Shown here: piece after piece, positions 30,769 through 39,980 of the stretch
How the letters are laid out: each line of letters starts with the position of its first letter
Position numbering within the stretch: position 1 is the first letter of the stretch
DNA from: Thalassobacillus cyri
Lineage (GTDB): Bacteria > Bacillota > Bacilli > Bacillales > Halobacillaceae
Reading direction: 5' to 3'
Assembly (NCBI RefSeq): GCF_900107755.1
Contig: NZ_FNQR01000002.1
Coordinates: forward strand, 62,001 to 126,000
DNA: 64,000 nt
The notes under the pieces: generated by a model
Told to the model about the DNA's origin: nothing
What the model saw: only the letters and a program-made list of their open reading frames with translations
Database searches by the model: none
Position numbers and translations under genes: made by a program

Positions 30769-32745
30769 ATGACGAAATTTGTTAAAAAACCAAAGATAAG
30801 CAGACACTTTTGGATCATTTATTCGCTGTCCATTGTTTTGCTTGCTTTTATTTGGTATTACCAATGGTCACTAGGTTTATTGATGACCCTGCTACTGACT
30901 GCTTCCATTTATTATACAGTCCGGGCAGAACAGAACATGATCAATGAAACCGAGGAATACATCACCACGCTTTCCTACCGGGTAAAAAAAGTCGGGGAGG
31001 AAGCGTTATTAGAGATGCCATTGGGGATCGTTCTGTTCAGTGAGAATTATCGCGTTGAATGGACGAACCCTTATATGAATGATTTTGCTGGTGATGAAGA
31101 GACATTGGTGGGTCAATCGCTCCAGGATTTATCAGAAGACTTGATCACTTGTATCAAAGAGGATAAAAAGGAAGCATGGATCGCGATAAAAGACTATGAG
31201 TTTCAGGTTTTTATCAAAAAAGATGAACGTCTGCTATACTTATTCGACCGTACGAAGCAGACCGAGATCCAGCATCTTTATCAAAATGAACAGACGGTGT
31301 TATCCATCATCTTTCTGGACAACTATGAAGAAATTACGCAGGGTATGGATGACACTGCTAAAAGTCATCTTAACTCACAGGTTACCTCCATTCTCAATAA
31401 GTGGTCGAACGAATATGGCATTTATCTAAAGAGAACGTCGCAAGAACGCTTTATAGCAGTGATGAACCAAGAGATTTTGTATCAATTGGAAAAATCCAAG
31501 TTTGAGATATTAGATGAAGTGCGGGAATTGATATCCAATCAGAATGTCCCGTTGACGTTGAGTTATGGAATTGGCGTCGGCCCTGTCAGTTTACCTGAGT
31601 TAGGGGAATTGGCCCAGTCAAGTCTTGATCTTGCTTTGGGACGAGGCGGTGACCAGGTTGCTATCAAGGATGATACGGGAAAAGTACGTTTCTATGGCGG
31701 TAAAACAAACCCGATGGAAAAGCGTACACGAGTACGTGCCAGGGTCATTTCCCATGCCTTGAAAGAATTGGTTAAGGAAAGCGACCGCGTTTTGATAATG
31801 GGGCATAAAGCGCCTGATATGGATGCTGTCGGTGCGGCAATCGGGATTTTAAAGATTGCCCAGGCGAATGATAAGGAAGGCCATATCGTAATGGATGAAG
31901 ATGAAATCGATACAGGTGTCGATAAAATGATCGAAGAAGTGAAAGATGATGAGGAGCTATGGGCGAAGTTCATTTCACGGGAAGATGCTCTGGATGTAGT
32001 TACGAATGAGACACTGCTTGTAGTGGTCGACACCCATAAACCCTCAATGGTAGCAGAAGAAAAGCTCTTGAGTAAGACAGAGCACGTGGTAGTGATCGAC
32101 CATCATCGCAGAGCCGAAGAGTTCATTTCTGATCCAACTCTTGTCTATATGGAGCCTTATGCTTCCTCTACTGCTGAATTAGTGACGGAACTATTGGAGT
32201 ACCAGCCGAAGAAACTGAAGCTTTCGATGCTGGAAGCGACCGCGTTGCTATCAGGAATTATAGTCGACACCAAGAGCTTTACCTTACGTACGGGATCCCG
32301 TACGTTTGATGCTGCTTCCTATTTGCGTTCCAAAGGTGCGGATACCGTCCTGGTACAGAAGTTCATGAAAGAAGACTTGAATGTCTACGTACGGCGCAGT
32401 CAATTGATTGAACGAGCATCGATTTATAGAGATGGAATCGCCATCGCTACTGGAAATGAAGGGGAGTCTTATGGTCCGGTATTGATTGCGCAAGCGGCAG
32501 ATACCTTACTGACGATGAGTGGTGTCGTTGCTTCCTTTGTCATATCGGAACGAAAAGATGGTCGTATCGGAATCAGTGCCCGCTCACTTGGGGATGTCAA
32601 CGTGCAGGTAGTCATGGAACGCATGAACGGCGGTGGTCACCTGACAAATGCCGCGACTCAAGTCGAAGATACCACCATAAGCGATGCGAAGGCATTGTTG
32701 CAAGATATCATTGATGAATATTTTGAAGGGGGAACACCAGAATGA
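30769..32745 (+). CDS. gdpP: Cyclic-di-AMP phosphodiesterase GdpP
   Basis: Membrane enzyme that hydrolyses cyclic di-AMP and so sets levels of a messenger controlling potassium, osmolyte and wall balance. The 658 residues have two N-terminal membrane helices (about 13-50), a PAS domain (about 65-145), a degenerate GGDEF domain (about 175-300), a DHH domain with [13 protein letters not shown] and [12 protein letters not shown], and a DHHA1 domain with GGGHLTNAA. Length matches YybT. It overlaps rplI by 4 bp (ATGA), so the two are coupled. All motifs needed for activity are present. Confidence 0.96.
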   Translation: MTKFVKKPKISRHFWIIYSLSIVLLAFIWYYQWSLGLLMTLLLTASIYYTVRAEQNMINETEEYITTLSYRVKKVGEEALLEMPLGIVLFSENYRVEWTNPYMNDFAGDEETLVGQSLQDLSEDLITCIKEDKKEAWIAIKDYEFQVFIKKDERLLYLFDRTKQTEIQHLYQNEQTVLSIIFLDNYEEITQGMDDTAKSHLNSQVTSILNKWSNEYGIYLKRTSQERFIAVMNQEILYQLEKSKFEILDEVRELISNQNVPLTLSYGIGVGPVSLPELGELAQSSLDLALGRGGDQVAIKDDTGKVRFYGGKTNPMEKRTRVRARVISHALKELVKESDRVLIMGHKAPDMDAVGAAIGILKIAQANDKEGHIVMDEDEIDTGVDKMIEEVKDDEELWAKFISREDALDVVTNETLLVVVDTHKPSMVAEEKLLSKTEHVVVIDHHRRAEEFISDPTLVYMEPYASSTAELVTELLEYQPKKLKLSMLEATALLSGIIVDTKSFTLRTGSRTFDAASYLRSKGADTVLVQKFMKEDLNVYVRRSQLIERASIYRDGIAIATGNEGESYGPVLIAQAADTLLTMSGVVASFVISERKDGRIGISARSLGDVNVQVVMERMNGGGHLTNAATQVEDTTISDAKALLQDIIDEYFEGGTPE

Positions 32746-33188
32746 AGGTTATTTTTACAGAAGACGTAAAAGGGAAAGGTAAAAAAGGCGAAGTGAAAAA
32801 TGTCTCTGATGGTTACGCACGTAACTATCTGTTGAAAAATAATCTGGCTAAAGAAGCGACTCCTGGCAACATGAAAGAATTAAAAGCAAAGAAAAATAAA
32901 GAGAAGCAACTTGAACAGCAAGAGTTAGAAGAAGCAGAAAAGCTGAAGGAAACATTAGCTGGTCTGGAAGTGAAATTGACAGCTAAATCCGGTGATGGCG
33001 GCCGTCTATTCGGTTCAATTACAAGCAAGCAAATTGCTGATGAATTGAAGAAGACCCACAAAATAAAAATTGATAAACGTAAAATCGAATTAGATAATCC
33101 GATTCGCACCCTTGGTTATACAAATGTTCCTGTAAAACTCCATCCGGAAGTTACAGGCACCATCAAGGTGCACGTGGAAGAACAATAA
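32742..33188 (+). CDS. rplI: 50S ribosomal protein L9
   Basis: Two-domain protein of the large subunit that binds 23S rRNA near the L1 stalk. The 148 residues start [21 protein letters not shown] with the NYLLKNNLA block, then a long Lys/Glu-rich connecting helix (about 45-75) and the C-terminal domain with [13 protein letters not shown]. The ATG overlaps the gdpP stop. The order gdpP-rplI-dnaC is conserved in Bacillus. Confidence 0.97.
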   Translation: MKVIFTEDVKGKGKKGEVKNVSDGYARNYLLKNNLAKEATPGNMKELKAKKNKEKQLEQQELEEAEKLKETLAGLEVKLTAKSGDGGRLFGSITSKQIADELKKTHKIKIDKRKIELDNPIRTLGYTNVPVKLHPEVTGTIKVHVEEQ

Positions 33189-33224
33189 TGCCATCCTTTT
33201 TTCTTCTAAAGGGAGGAACAGCAT

Positions 33225-34583
33225 GTGAGTGAATTATGGAATGATCGCACCCCGCCTCATAACGTCGAAGCCGAGCAGGCGGTCCTCGGTGCGATCTTTT
33301 TAGAGCCTGAAGCTATGTCGACTGCGTCAGAGAAGCTTTTGCCGGATGACTTTTACCGGGCAAGCCACCAGCGTATTTTTGAAGTGATGTTAACTTTATC
33401 GGACAGAGGGGAACCAATTGACCTTGTTACCGTGACAACCGCCCTTTCCAATGCCAAAGTGCTGGAGGAAGTCGGCGGCGTCTCTTATCTGAGTGATTTG
33501 GCCAACTCCGTCCCAACTGCTGCTAATATTGAATACTACGCCAGGATCGTCGATGAAAAAGCGATCCTGAGGCGATTGATAAAAACAGCGACTGATATCG
33601 TAACTACCGGTTATTCTGATGAAGAAGATGTCGATAGTGTCCTGAATGATGCTGAAAAGAACATTCTTGACGTTTCCCAACGGAAAAACTCAGGAGCATT
33701 CAAGAACATTAAGGATGTACTGATCGATGTTTATGATAATATCGAACAGCTCCACAATAACTCGGAAGGTGTGACCGGTATTCCTACGGGTTACCGTGAT
33801 TTAGATAAAATCACCTCCGGTTTCCAGCGGAATGATTTAATCATCGTCGCTGCCCGTCCTTCTATGGGTAAGACGGCATTTGCGTTGAATATCGCTCAAA
33901 ATGTTGCGATCAATACAGAGGAAAACGTAGCAATTTTCAGTCTTGAGATGGGCGCGGATCAGCTTGTGTCCCGTATGCTTTGTGCAGAAGGCAATATCGA
34001 TGCCCAGCGGCTCCGTACCGGAAGTCTTGAAGCGGAAGATTGGGGTAAGCTGACGATGGCGATGGGAAGTTTGTCTAACGCAGGTATATACATTGACGAT
34101 ACACCAGGTATCCGGGTCAGTGATATCCGGTCGAAATGTCGGCGTCTGAAACAAGAGAATGGGCTTGGGATGATATTGATTGACTATCTCCAGTTGATTC
34201 AGGGAAGTGCCAATTCCAAAGAAAACAGGCAGCAGGAAGTTTCCGAGATTTCCAGGTCATTAAAAGGACTAGCCCGTGAACTGAATGTGCCCTTGATTGC
34301 CTTATCCCAGCTTTCCCGTGGGGTAGAATCACGTCAGGACAAACGGCCAATGATGTCTGACCTTCGTGAATCAGGAAGTATCGAGCAGGATGCCGATATC
34401 GTCGGTTTCTTATATCGTGAAGACTATTATGAACAAGAATCAGAGAATAATAACATCGAAATCATTCTTGCCAAGCAGCGTAACGGCCCGGTCGGTACGG
34501 TAGAACTTGCATTTGTAAAACAATATAACAAGTTCGTGGACCTTGATCACCGTTACCAGGAGAGCGATATACCGCCAGCATGA
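33225..34583 (+). CDS. dnaC: Replicative DNA helicase
   Basis: Hexameric 5'-3' helicase of the fork (DnaB family; called DnaC in B. subtilis). The 452 residues have the N-terminal primase-binding domain (RTPPHNVEAEQAVLGAIF, 1-150) and the RecA-like motor with Walker A ARPSMGKTAFALN, the GMILIDYLQLI Walker B and arginine-finger region near SRGVESRQDKRP. Length is normal. The GTG start follows GGGAGG. It ends at a strong terminator shared with the GNAT gene. Confidence 0.97.
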   Translation: MSELWNDRTPPHNVEAEQAVLGAIFLEPEAMSTASEKLLPDDFYRASHQRIFEVMLTLSDRGEPIDLVTVTTALSNAKVLEEVGGVSYLSDLANSVPTAANIEYYARIVDEKAILRRLIKTATDIVTTGYSDEEDVDSVLNDAEKNILDVSQRKNSGAFKNIKDVLIDVYDNIEQLHNNSEGVTGIPTGYRDLDKITSGFQRNDLIIVAARPSMGKTAFALNIAQNVAINTEENVAIFSLEMGADQLVSRMLCAEGNIDAQRLRTGSLEAEDWGKLTMAMGSLSNAGIYIDDTPGIRVSDIRSKCRRLKQENGLGMILIDYLQLIQGSANSKENRQQEVSEISRSLKGLARELNVPLIALSQLSRGVESRQDKRPMMSDLRESGSIEQDADIVGFLYREDYYEQESENNNIEIILAKQRNGPVGTVELAFVKQYNKFVDLDHRYQESDIPPA

Positions 34584-34584
34584 T

Positions 34585-34637
34585 AAAAGGGTAAGTCCAA
34601 GCTGTAAAAAGCTGCTGGACTTACCCTTTTTCTTTTT
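34585..34637. terminator. Bidirectional terminator, dnaC / GNAT gene
   Basis: AAAAGGGTAAGTCCA and TGGACTTACCCTTTT form a 15-bp stem with an inner AGCT/AGCT pairing, followed by TCTTTTT. It overlaps the last codons of the GNAT gene. Confidence 0.93.
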
Positions 34638-35160
34638 GTTGCAAGTGGAAAAGAAGCTTAGAAAGGTCATTCCAGCCATAAGCGATTTCTTTCAAGTCCT
34701 CCCCTGCTAAGGTAAGGGTTTGTTCTGCTACTGGGATTCCTCCGATAGCTTTATAGAATGGTCGGGAAGGGTTATCCCTTAAAGCCCAAATCAACAGCGA
34801 AGAATGGCCGTTAGCACGCAGTTTTTGCAGCAGTGGAAGGAGAAGTGCTTTACCTATTCCCTGACGTTGATAAGCAGTCAGAATATAAAGTGCGTAAACT
34901 TCCCCTGTATAAAATGGATGGCCTTCTCGTTCTTTTCCACCGCTGATAAATCCTACGATTCCATCTTTCTTATTTTCCGCTACATAAATCAGGTAATTCG
35001 GGTCCTCTATCATTTTCGTCCATCTTTTTTTCCGTTCTTCGATGGACAAGTTTTCAAGGAATGTGTCAGGGACTATCTTTTTATATGTCGATCTCCAGGT
35101 GGAAACCTGAACATGGGCGATGCTTTCTGAATCATCAGGAGTGGCATTTCTGAACTTCAT
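34621..35160 (-). CDS. GNAT family N-acetyltransferase
   Basis: Acetyl-CoA-dependent transferase of 179 residues. The acetyl-CoA loop YQRQGIGKALLLPLL is near 100 and the preceding strand GEVYALYILTAY fits motif A of GNAT enzymes. The N-terminal half (IAHVQVSTWRSTYKKIVP) resembles the common group of GNAT proteins of unknown substrate in Bacillus. The ATG follows GGGGGAGGAAG. It is a single minus-strand gene between dnaC and purA, a variable spot among Bacillaceae. Confidence 0.87.
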   Translation of the reverse strand: MKFRNATPDDSESIAHVQVSTWRSTYKKIVPDTFLENLSIEERKKRWTKMIEDPNYLIYVAENKKDGIVGFISGGKEREGHPFYTGEVYALYILTAYQRQGIGKALLLPLLQKLRANGHSSLLIWALRDNPSRPFYKAIGGIPVAEQTLTLAGEDLKEIAYGWNDLSKLLFHLQQKEKG

Positions 35161-35215
35161 TTCTTCCTCCCCCTTAGTTGTACCTTTTCAATAGTTTACC
35201 ATAATAATCCAGTGG

Positions 35216-35315
35216 CCAATATATTTACGATTTAGTCAATATCGAGTGAAAAAAGTCAATAAATCCTACATTTAGCCAATAAATACTGCGATCGACCAAT
35301 AAATATCTGGACTGG
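35216..35315. repeat. Five-copy 20-bp direct repeat upstream of purA
   Basis: Five units of exactly 20 bp begin at 35216, 35236, 35256, 35276 and 35296. All start (C/T)CAATA and most continue AAT followed by about ten variable bases. The core CAAT recurs at 35217, 35237, 35257, 35277 and 35297. There is no gene in the 338-bp gap 35161-35498; the rest holds the purA control region. Confidence 0.85.
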
Positions 35316-35367
35316 ATGACCATTACACAGCGGGCTAATGTCGAAAGGTGCCACGATGTTTAAGTAA

Positions 35368-35411
35368 AATCACGAACAAATACTTTTGATATATATTTAA
35401 TGTTCGGTTAT
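35368..35411. promoter_or_regulatory. PurBox pair upstream of purA
   Basis: AATGTTCGGTTAT (35399-35411) is, on the minus strand, a perfect match to the PurR box AWWWCCGAACWWT. A weaker inverted partner AATCACGAACAAA (35368-35380) lies 18 bp upstream. This is the usual two-box arrangement of PurR-controlled genes. Confidence 0.75.
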
Positions 35412-35415
35412 TGCA

Positions 35416-35444
35416 TTGACGAATCCCTATACTATTGGTAAACT
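35416..35444 (+). promoter_or_regulatory. Candidate purA promoter
   Basis: TTGACG (35416-35421) and TAAACT (35439-35444) with a 17-bp spacer, directly downstream of the PurBoxes and 55 bp before the purA start. Confidence 0.55.
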
Positions 35445-35474
35445 TACGAGTGTCTATAGAAAATATAACAATAA

Positions 35475-36791
<1,317 letters not shown>

Positions 36792-36802
36792 AGCTTCTAC
36801 AC

Positions 36803-36841
36803 TAAAGAGAGTTGAATGTAATGTCAGCTCTCTTTTTTGTT
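36803..36841 (+). terminator. Terminator after purA
   Basis: AAAGAGAGTTGA and TCAGCTCTCTTT pair (one G-U) over an 8-nt loop and are followed by TTTG. Its T run overlaps the -35 of the next promoter. Confidence 0.85.
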
Positions 36842-36865
36842 AGATAATTTATGTTAAACTATAGA
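36837..36865 (+). promoter_or_regulatory. Promoter of the small membrane peptide gene
   Basis: TTGTTA (36837-36842) and TATAGA (36860-36865) with a 17-bp spacer, 41 bp before the GTG start of the peptide gene. Confidence 0.6.
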
Positions 36866-36905
36866 AGTTATGAGAAACTTTTCTAAAAAAGAAGGGAGTG
36901 GTTAG

Positions 36906-36989
36906 GTGAGTATCGTTAGTGTTTTATTAGGCGTTGGTATAGTAATTCTATTCCTTGTTATATTAGCAGTGGGCTCAGCGCAAAGATAA
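36906..36989 (+). CDS. 27-residue single-span membrane microprotein
   Basis: Short gene reading MSIVSVLLGVGIVILFLVIL followed by AVGSAQR. It is almost wholly one hydrophobic helix with a small polar, basic tail, so it should sit in the membrane with the C-terminus inside. The GTG has GGGAG 7 nt upstream, a promoter is 41 bp before the start, and purA's terminator separates it from purA. No homologue comes to mind, so no function is given. Candidates are a membrane-enzyme accessory peptide or a toxin-like peptide; no antisense RNA gene is evident. It could still be a chance ORF. Confidence 0.6.
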   Translation: MSIVSVLLGVGIVILFLVILAVGSAQR

Positions 36990-37281
36990 CAAGGGGTTAT
37001 ACCGCTTTTTACTAAATTAAAGGGAATTATATTAAAAACTATTGCTATCATGATTATACTTGTGATACGATTAACCACGTTGTCGAAAACAAATGAAAAC
37101 TGCGATGAAATTACATAATTGTACGACGATCACACTTGTCGTAAACATCTTATGAAAAACATCACCGTAGGCTTTGCGAGGAGTACAGCAATACCTATGT
37201 AGCCACAATGCGTTTAAACGAGTTGTAGAACGAACATAGTTACACGAACACTAGCAAAATTAAATAACCTATTAACATTAA
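36990..37281. other. Gene-free stretch before tRNA-Phe
   Basis: A 292-bp gap with no ORF having a ribosome site. It should contain the tRNA promoter, but no clear pair of hexamers stands out. A lone TTGTCGAAA (37080-37088) equals the Spo0A-box core. This is expected by chance at this frequency. Confidence 0.5.
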
Positions 37282-37354
<73 letters not shown>

Positions 37355-37360
37355 CTGCGA

Positions 37361-37395
37361 AAAAGAGGTCTGAACATGTTCAGGCCTCTTTTTTG
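37361..37395 (+). terminator. Terminator after tRNA-Phe
   Basis: AAAAGAGGTCTGAAC and GTTCAGGCCTCTTTT pair around AT, followed by further T residues. It begins 7 bp after the tRNA. Confidence 0.93.
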
Positions 37396-37529
37396 CGGGT
37401 TGAAAATAAACTGTAATAAAAATGAAAAATATTCCGACAATTACCCGCTTGAACCTTGATATATCAACATTCTCACTAACGTTAAAATCAAGCTAATGTT
37501 GCCAATGTTACCGTTATCTACCATGTATA

Positions 37530-37546
37530 TTATAAGTGTATTACAA
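37530..37546 (-). promoter_or_regulatory. Possible WalR box upstream of the M23 peptidase gene
   Basis: On the minus strand TGTAAT-ACACT-TATAAT fits the WalR direct repeat TGTWAH-N5-TGTWAH with one mismatch in the second half. A weaker plus-strand match, TGTAAT-AAAAA-TGAAAA, is at 37412-37428. WalR control of an autolysin-type gene beside walR would make sense, but AT-rich DNA gives such matches easily. Confidence 0.3.
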
Positions 37547-37670
37547 ATACAGGTTTCCTGTTTCGACACCCTTCTACACTATGATAGATTAATGAAGTGA
37601 CAAAATTATTAAGCAATTTAGAGAGATAGATAGAATAATTGACTTGGAAAAGCTTAGGAGGATTTACGTA

Positions 37671-39116
37671 GTGAAGGGAAAAGGTTTTAACAAAAAGCGG
37701 AGGTCAAGCCATTCAAGTTTTTGGGGAAAGTTAATTGTTGCATTTTTGTTCAGTATAGTGCTTTCGGGAAACCCTTCTGTGCAAGCTGAGGGTGAACTCT
37801 CCACAATCTATCATGTTTATGTAGGAGATGAATACATAGGTGCTGTTGATGATAAGCAAATGGTAGAAAGTGAGATTGAAGATCATATCGAAAAAGCACA
37901 AGAAAAGTATGAAGATATGACACTTACAACTTCTAGTGAAGTAAATTATATTGCAGAGAAACTCTTTGAACCATCCCATAATAATGATCAAGTAACTGAT
38001 GACATCAATAACGAATTGGAGATTCAAGCAGAAGTTTTCACCGTAGAAGTAGATGGTGAAGTCGTCGCATACCTTCCTTCTAAAGAGAAGGCTGAAGAGA
38101 CGGTTCATCAATTCAAAATGGAATACATGGATGAATCTACCCTTAAAGAAGCAGAGTCAAACATGAAACATGAAAAAAATGTGGATGTAAAAAAAGGAGA
38201 CCCTGCTGTAGTAGAAGTTTCCTTGTCGAAAGAAGTTACTCATTCCAAAGATAAAGTGGATCCTGAAAAAGTTTCTACCGTGGATGAAGCAGTGGAACTT
38301 TTGAAATCTGGTAAAGAAGTCAAAAAAGAGCATACCGTAGAAAAGGGAGACACTATAAGTGAAATAGCGAGTGAATATGATTTGACCGAAGAAAAGTTCA
38401 TGCAGCTTAACCACAATATTGATAATTCCAACGATCTGGAAGCCGATGAAACATTAAAAGTAGCAGAGCAGCGTCCTTATTTGGAAGTCATCGTAAAAGA
38501 AGAAGAAATTAAGGAAGCATCGATCGCCCATGATACGGAAACGAAACGTACAGACGACTTATATGAAGGCGAGACAAAAATAGAACAAAAAGGCGAGGAT
38601 GGAAAAAAAGAAATCCATTATTCCATAACAAAAGTAAATGGAGAAACAACGGAAACCAAAAAGCTTAAGGAAGAAACGGTAAAAGAACCGGTCAAAGAAA
38701 TTATCTTAAAAGGCACCAAAGAGAAGCCTGCTACAGGTGACGGTACATTCTCCTGGCCTGCTGTCGGCGGTACGATCACCAGTAAGATGGGCCAGCGTTG
38801 GGGTAAACCTCATAACGGTATCGATATTGCCGGTGTAAGCGACAGAACCATCAAAGCAGCAGACGGCGGTGTTGTCACCTATGCTCAGTTCAATAGTGGA
38901 GGCTATGGGAACCAAGTGAAAATAGATCATAAAAATGGGTTTGTGACCACTTATTCTCACTTGAGTTCGATTAGTGTCAGCAAAGGACAAAAAGTAGCTG
39001 CTGGGGACAAAATCGGAGTGATGGGTACCACAGGGCAATCTACGGGAGTCCACTTGCACTTTGAAGTGCATAAAAATGGTTCACCGGTAAATCCTTTAAG
39101 TTATGTATCCAAATAA
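37671..39116 (+). CDS. Secreted cell-wall peptidase (LysM-G5-M23)
   Basis: Exported peptidoglycan hydrolase of 481 residues. After a basic N-terminus there is one hydrophobic export segment (LIVAFLFSIVLS, about 22-33). A long Glu/Lys-rich region follows, then a LysM domain (EHTVEKGDTISEIASEYDLTEEKF), a G5 domain (ETKRTDDLYEGETKIEQKGEDG) and the M23 endopeptidase with the metal sites PHNGIDIAG and GVHLHFEVH. The GTG at 37671 has AGGAGG 9 nt upstream; a TTG at 37644 does not. It lies just before walRK, so WalR control is plausible. The cross-link it cuts is not known. Confidence 0.88.
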   Translation: MKGKGFNKKRRSSHSSFWGKLIVAFLFSIVLSGNPSVQAEGELSTIYHVYVGDEYIGAVDDKQMVESEIEDHIEKAQEKYEDMTLTTSSEVNYIAEKLFEPSHNNDQVTDDINNELEIQAEVFTVEVDGEVVAYLPSKEKAEETVHQFKMEYMDESTLKEAESNMKHEKNVDVKKGDPAVVEVSLSKEVTHSKDKVDPEKVSTVDEAVELLKSGKEVKKEHTVEKGDTISEIASEYDLTEEKFMQLNHNIDNSNDLEADETLKVAEQRPYLEVIVKEEEIKEASIAHDTETKRTDDLYEGETKIEQKGEDGKKEIHYSITKVNGETTETKKLKEETVKEPVKEIILKGTKEKPATGDGTFSWPAVGGTITSKMGQRWGKPHNGIDIAGVSDRTIKAADGGVVTYAQFNSGGYGNQVKIDHKNGFVTTYSHLSSISVSKGQKVAAGDKIGVMGTTGQSTGVHLHFEVHKNGSPVNPLSYVSK

Positions 39117-39132
39117 AACATATGTTGAAATG

Positions 39133-39166
39133 ATAGCCGCGCGCAAGTATTTGCAGCGCGGCTATG
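39133..39166 (+). terminator. Strong hairpin without T run between the M23 gene and walR
   Basis: ATAGCCGCGC and GCGCGGCTAT form a perfect 10-bp G+C-rich stem with an 11-nt loop, but only GTTATTG follows. It may stabilise the upstream mRNA end or act as a weak terminator. Confidence 0.5.
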
Positions 39167-39185
39167 TTATTGTAAGAGTAAGCCT

Positions 39186-39214
39186 TTGGCTTAAAAAGAC
39201 ATTTCATTTAAAAT
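39186..39214 (+). promoter_or_regulatory. walR operon promoter
   Basis: TTGGCT (39186-39191) and TAAAAT (39209-39214) with a 17-bp spacer, 55 bp before the walR start. This is a fair SigA match. Confidence 0.6.
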
Positions 39215-39269
39215 GAGTTAAAATAAACTAAAGTAAAACAAACTCGGATGGAAAAGGGATGTGTAATGG

Positions 39270-39974
39270 ATGAGTCAAAAAATATTAGTTGTAGATGATG
39301 AAAAACCAATTGCTGACATTTTGAAATTCAATTTAGAAAAAGAAGGCTATACCGTAGTATGTGCTTATGATGGCGATGAAGCGATCGAATTGGCTGATCA
39401 AGAAAATCCTGATTTGATTTTGCTTGATATCATGCTTCCCAATAAAGATGGTAATGAAGTTTGCCGGGAAGTCCGGAAGAAACATAACATGCCAATTATC
39501 ATGCTGACGGCCAAAGACTCAGAGATCGATAAAGTTTTAGGACTTGAACTGGGTGCTGATGATTATGTGACCAAGCCGTTCAATAACCGTGAACTGATCG
39601 CGAGGGTCAAAGCGAATTTGCGACGTCGCTTCCAGGAGCCTGAAGACACAGCCACTCAATCGAAAGATATCAAAATTGGCCGTCTGGTCATTCACCCGGA
39701 CGCCTATACAGTAACACGCGATGGGGACTACATAGAGTTGACCCATCGTGAATTCGAGCTGCTTCATTATCTGGCGAGACATATTGGACAGGTAATGACC
39801 AGAGAGCATTTGCTGGAGACAGTTTGGGGTTACGATTACTATGGTGATGTCCGTACCGTAGACGTAACAGTAAGAAGACTAAGAGAAAAAATTGAGGAGA
39901 GCCCAAGTAATCCTACTTGGATCGTCACACGTCGCGGGGTAGGTTATTATTTACGTAATCCAGAGCAGGAGTAG
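39270..39974 (+). CDS. walR: Response regulator WalR (YycF)
   Basis: Essential OmpR-type transcription factor that balances peptidoglycan hydrolases with growth. The 234 residues have the receiver domain with the phospho-Asp in LILLDIMLP (D53), conserved Thr/Lys in MLTAKDSE and VTKPF, and the winged-helix domain with [25 protein letters not shown]. It is nearly identical in motif to B. subtilis WalR. First gene of walRKHIJ-htrC, 6 bp before walK. Confidence 0.97.
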   Translation: MSQKILVVDDEKPIADILKFNLEKEGYTVVCAYDGDEAIELADQENPDLILLDIMLPNKDGNEVCREVRKKHNMPIIMLTAKDSEIDKVLGLELGADDYVTKPFNNRELIARVKANLRRRFQEPEDTATQSKDIKIGRLVIHPDAYTVTRDGDYIELTHREFELLHYLARHIGQVMTREHLLETVWGYDYYGDVRTVDVTVRRLREKIEESPSNPTWIVTRRGVGYYLRNPEQE

Positions 39975-39980
39975 TTTTTA

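Noticed and set aside
33165-33180. CACGTG core inside rplI as a third parS
   Set aside because: Only one flank resembles parS (GGAAGA); the other half does not match, so it is far below the two accepted sites.
37080-37088. TTGTCGAAA as a Spo0A box between the microprotein gene and tRNA-Phe
   Set aside because: The 7-base core is expected several times in 64 kb; other copies lie inside genes such as rlbA and serA, so a lone copy is not evidence.
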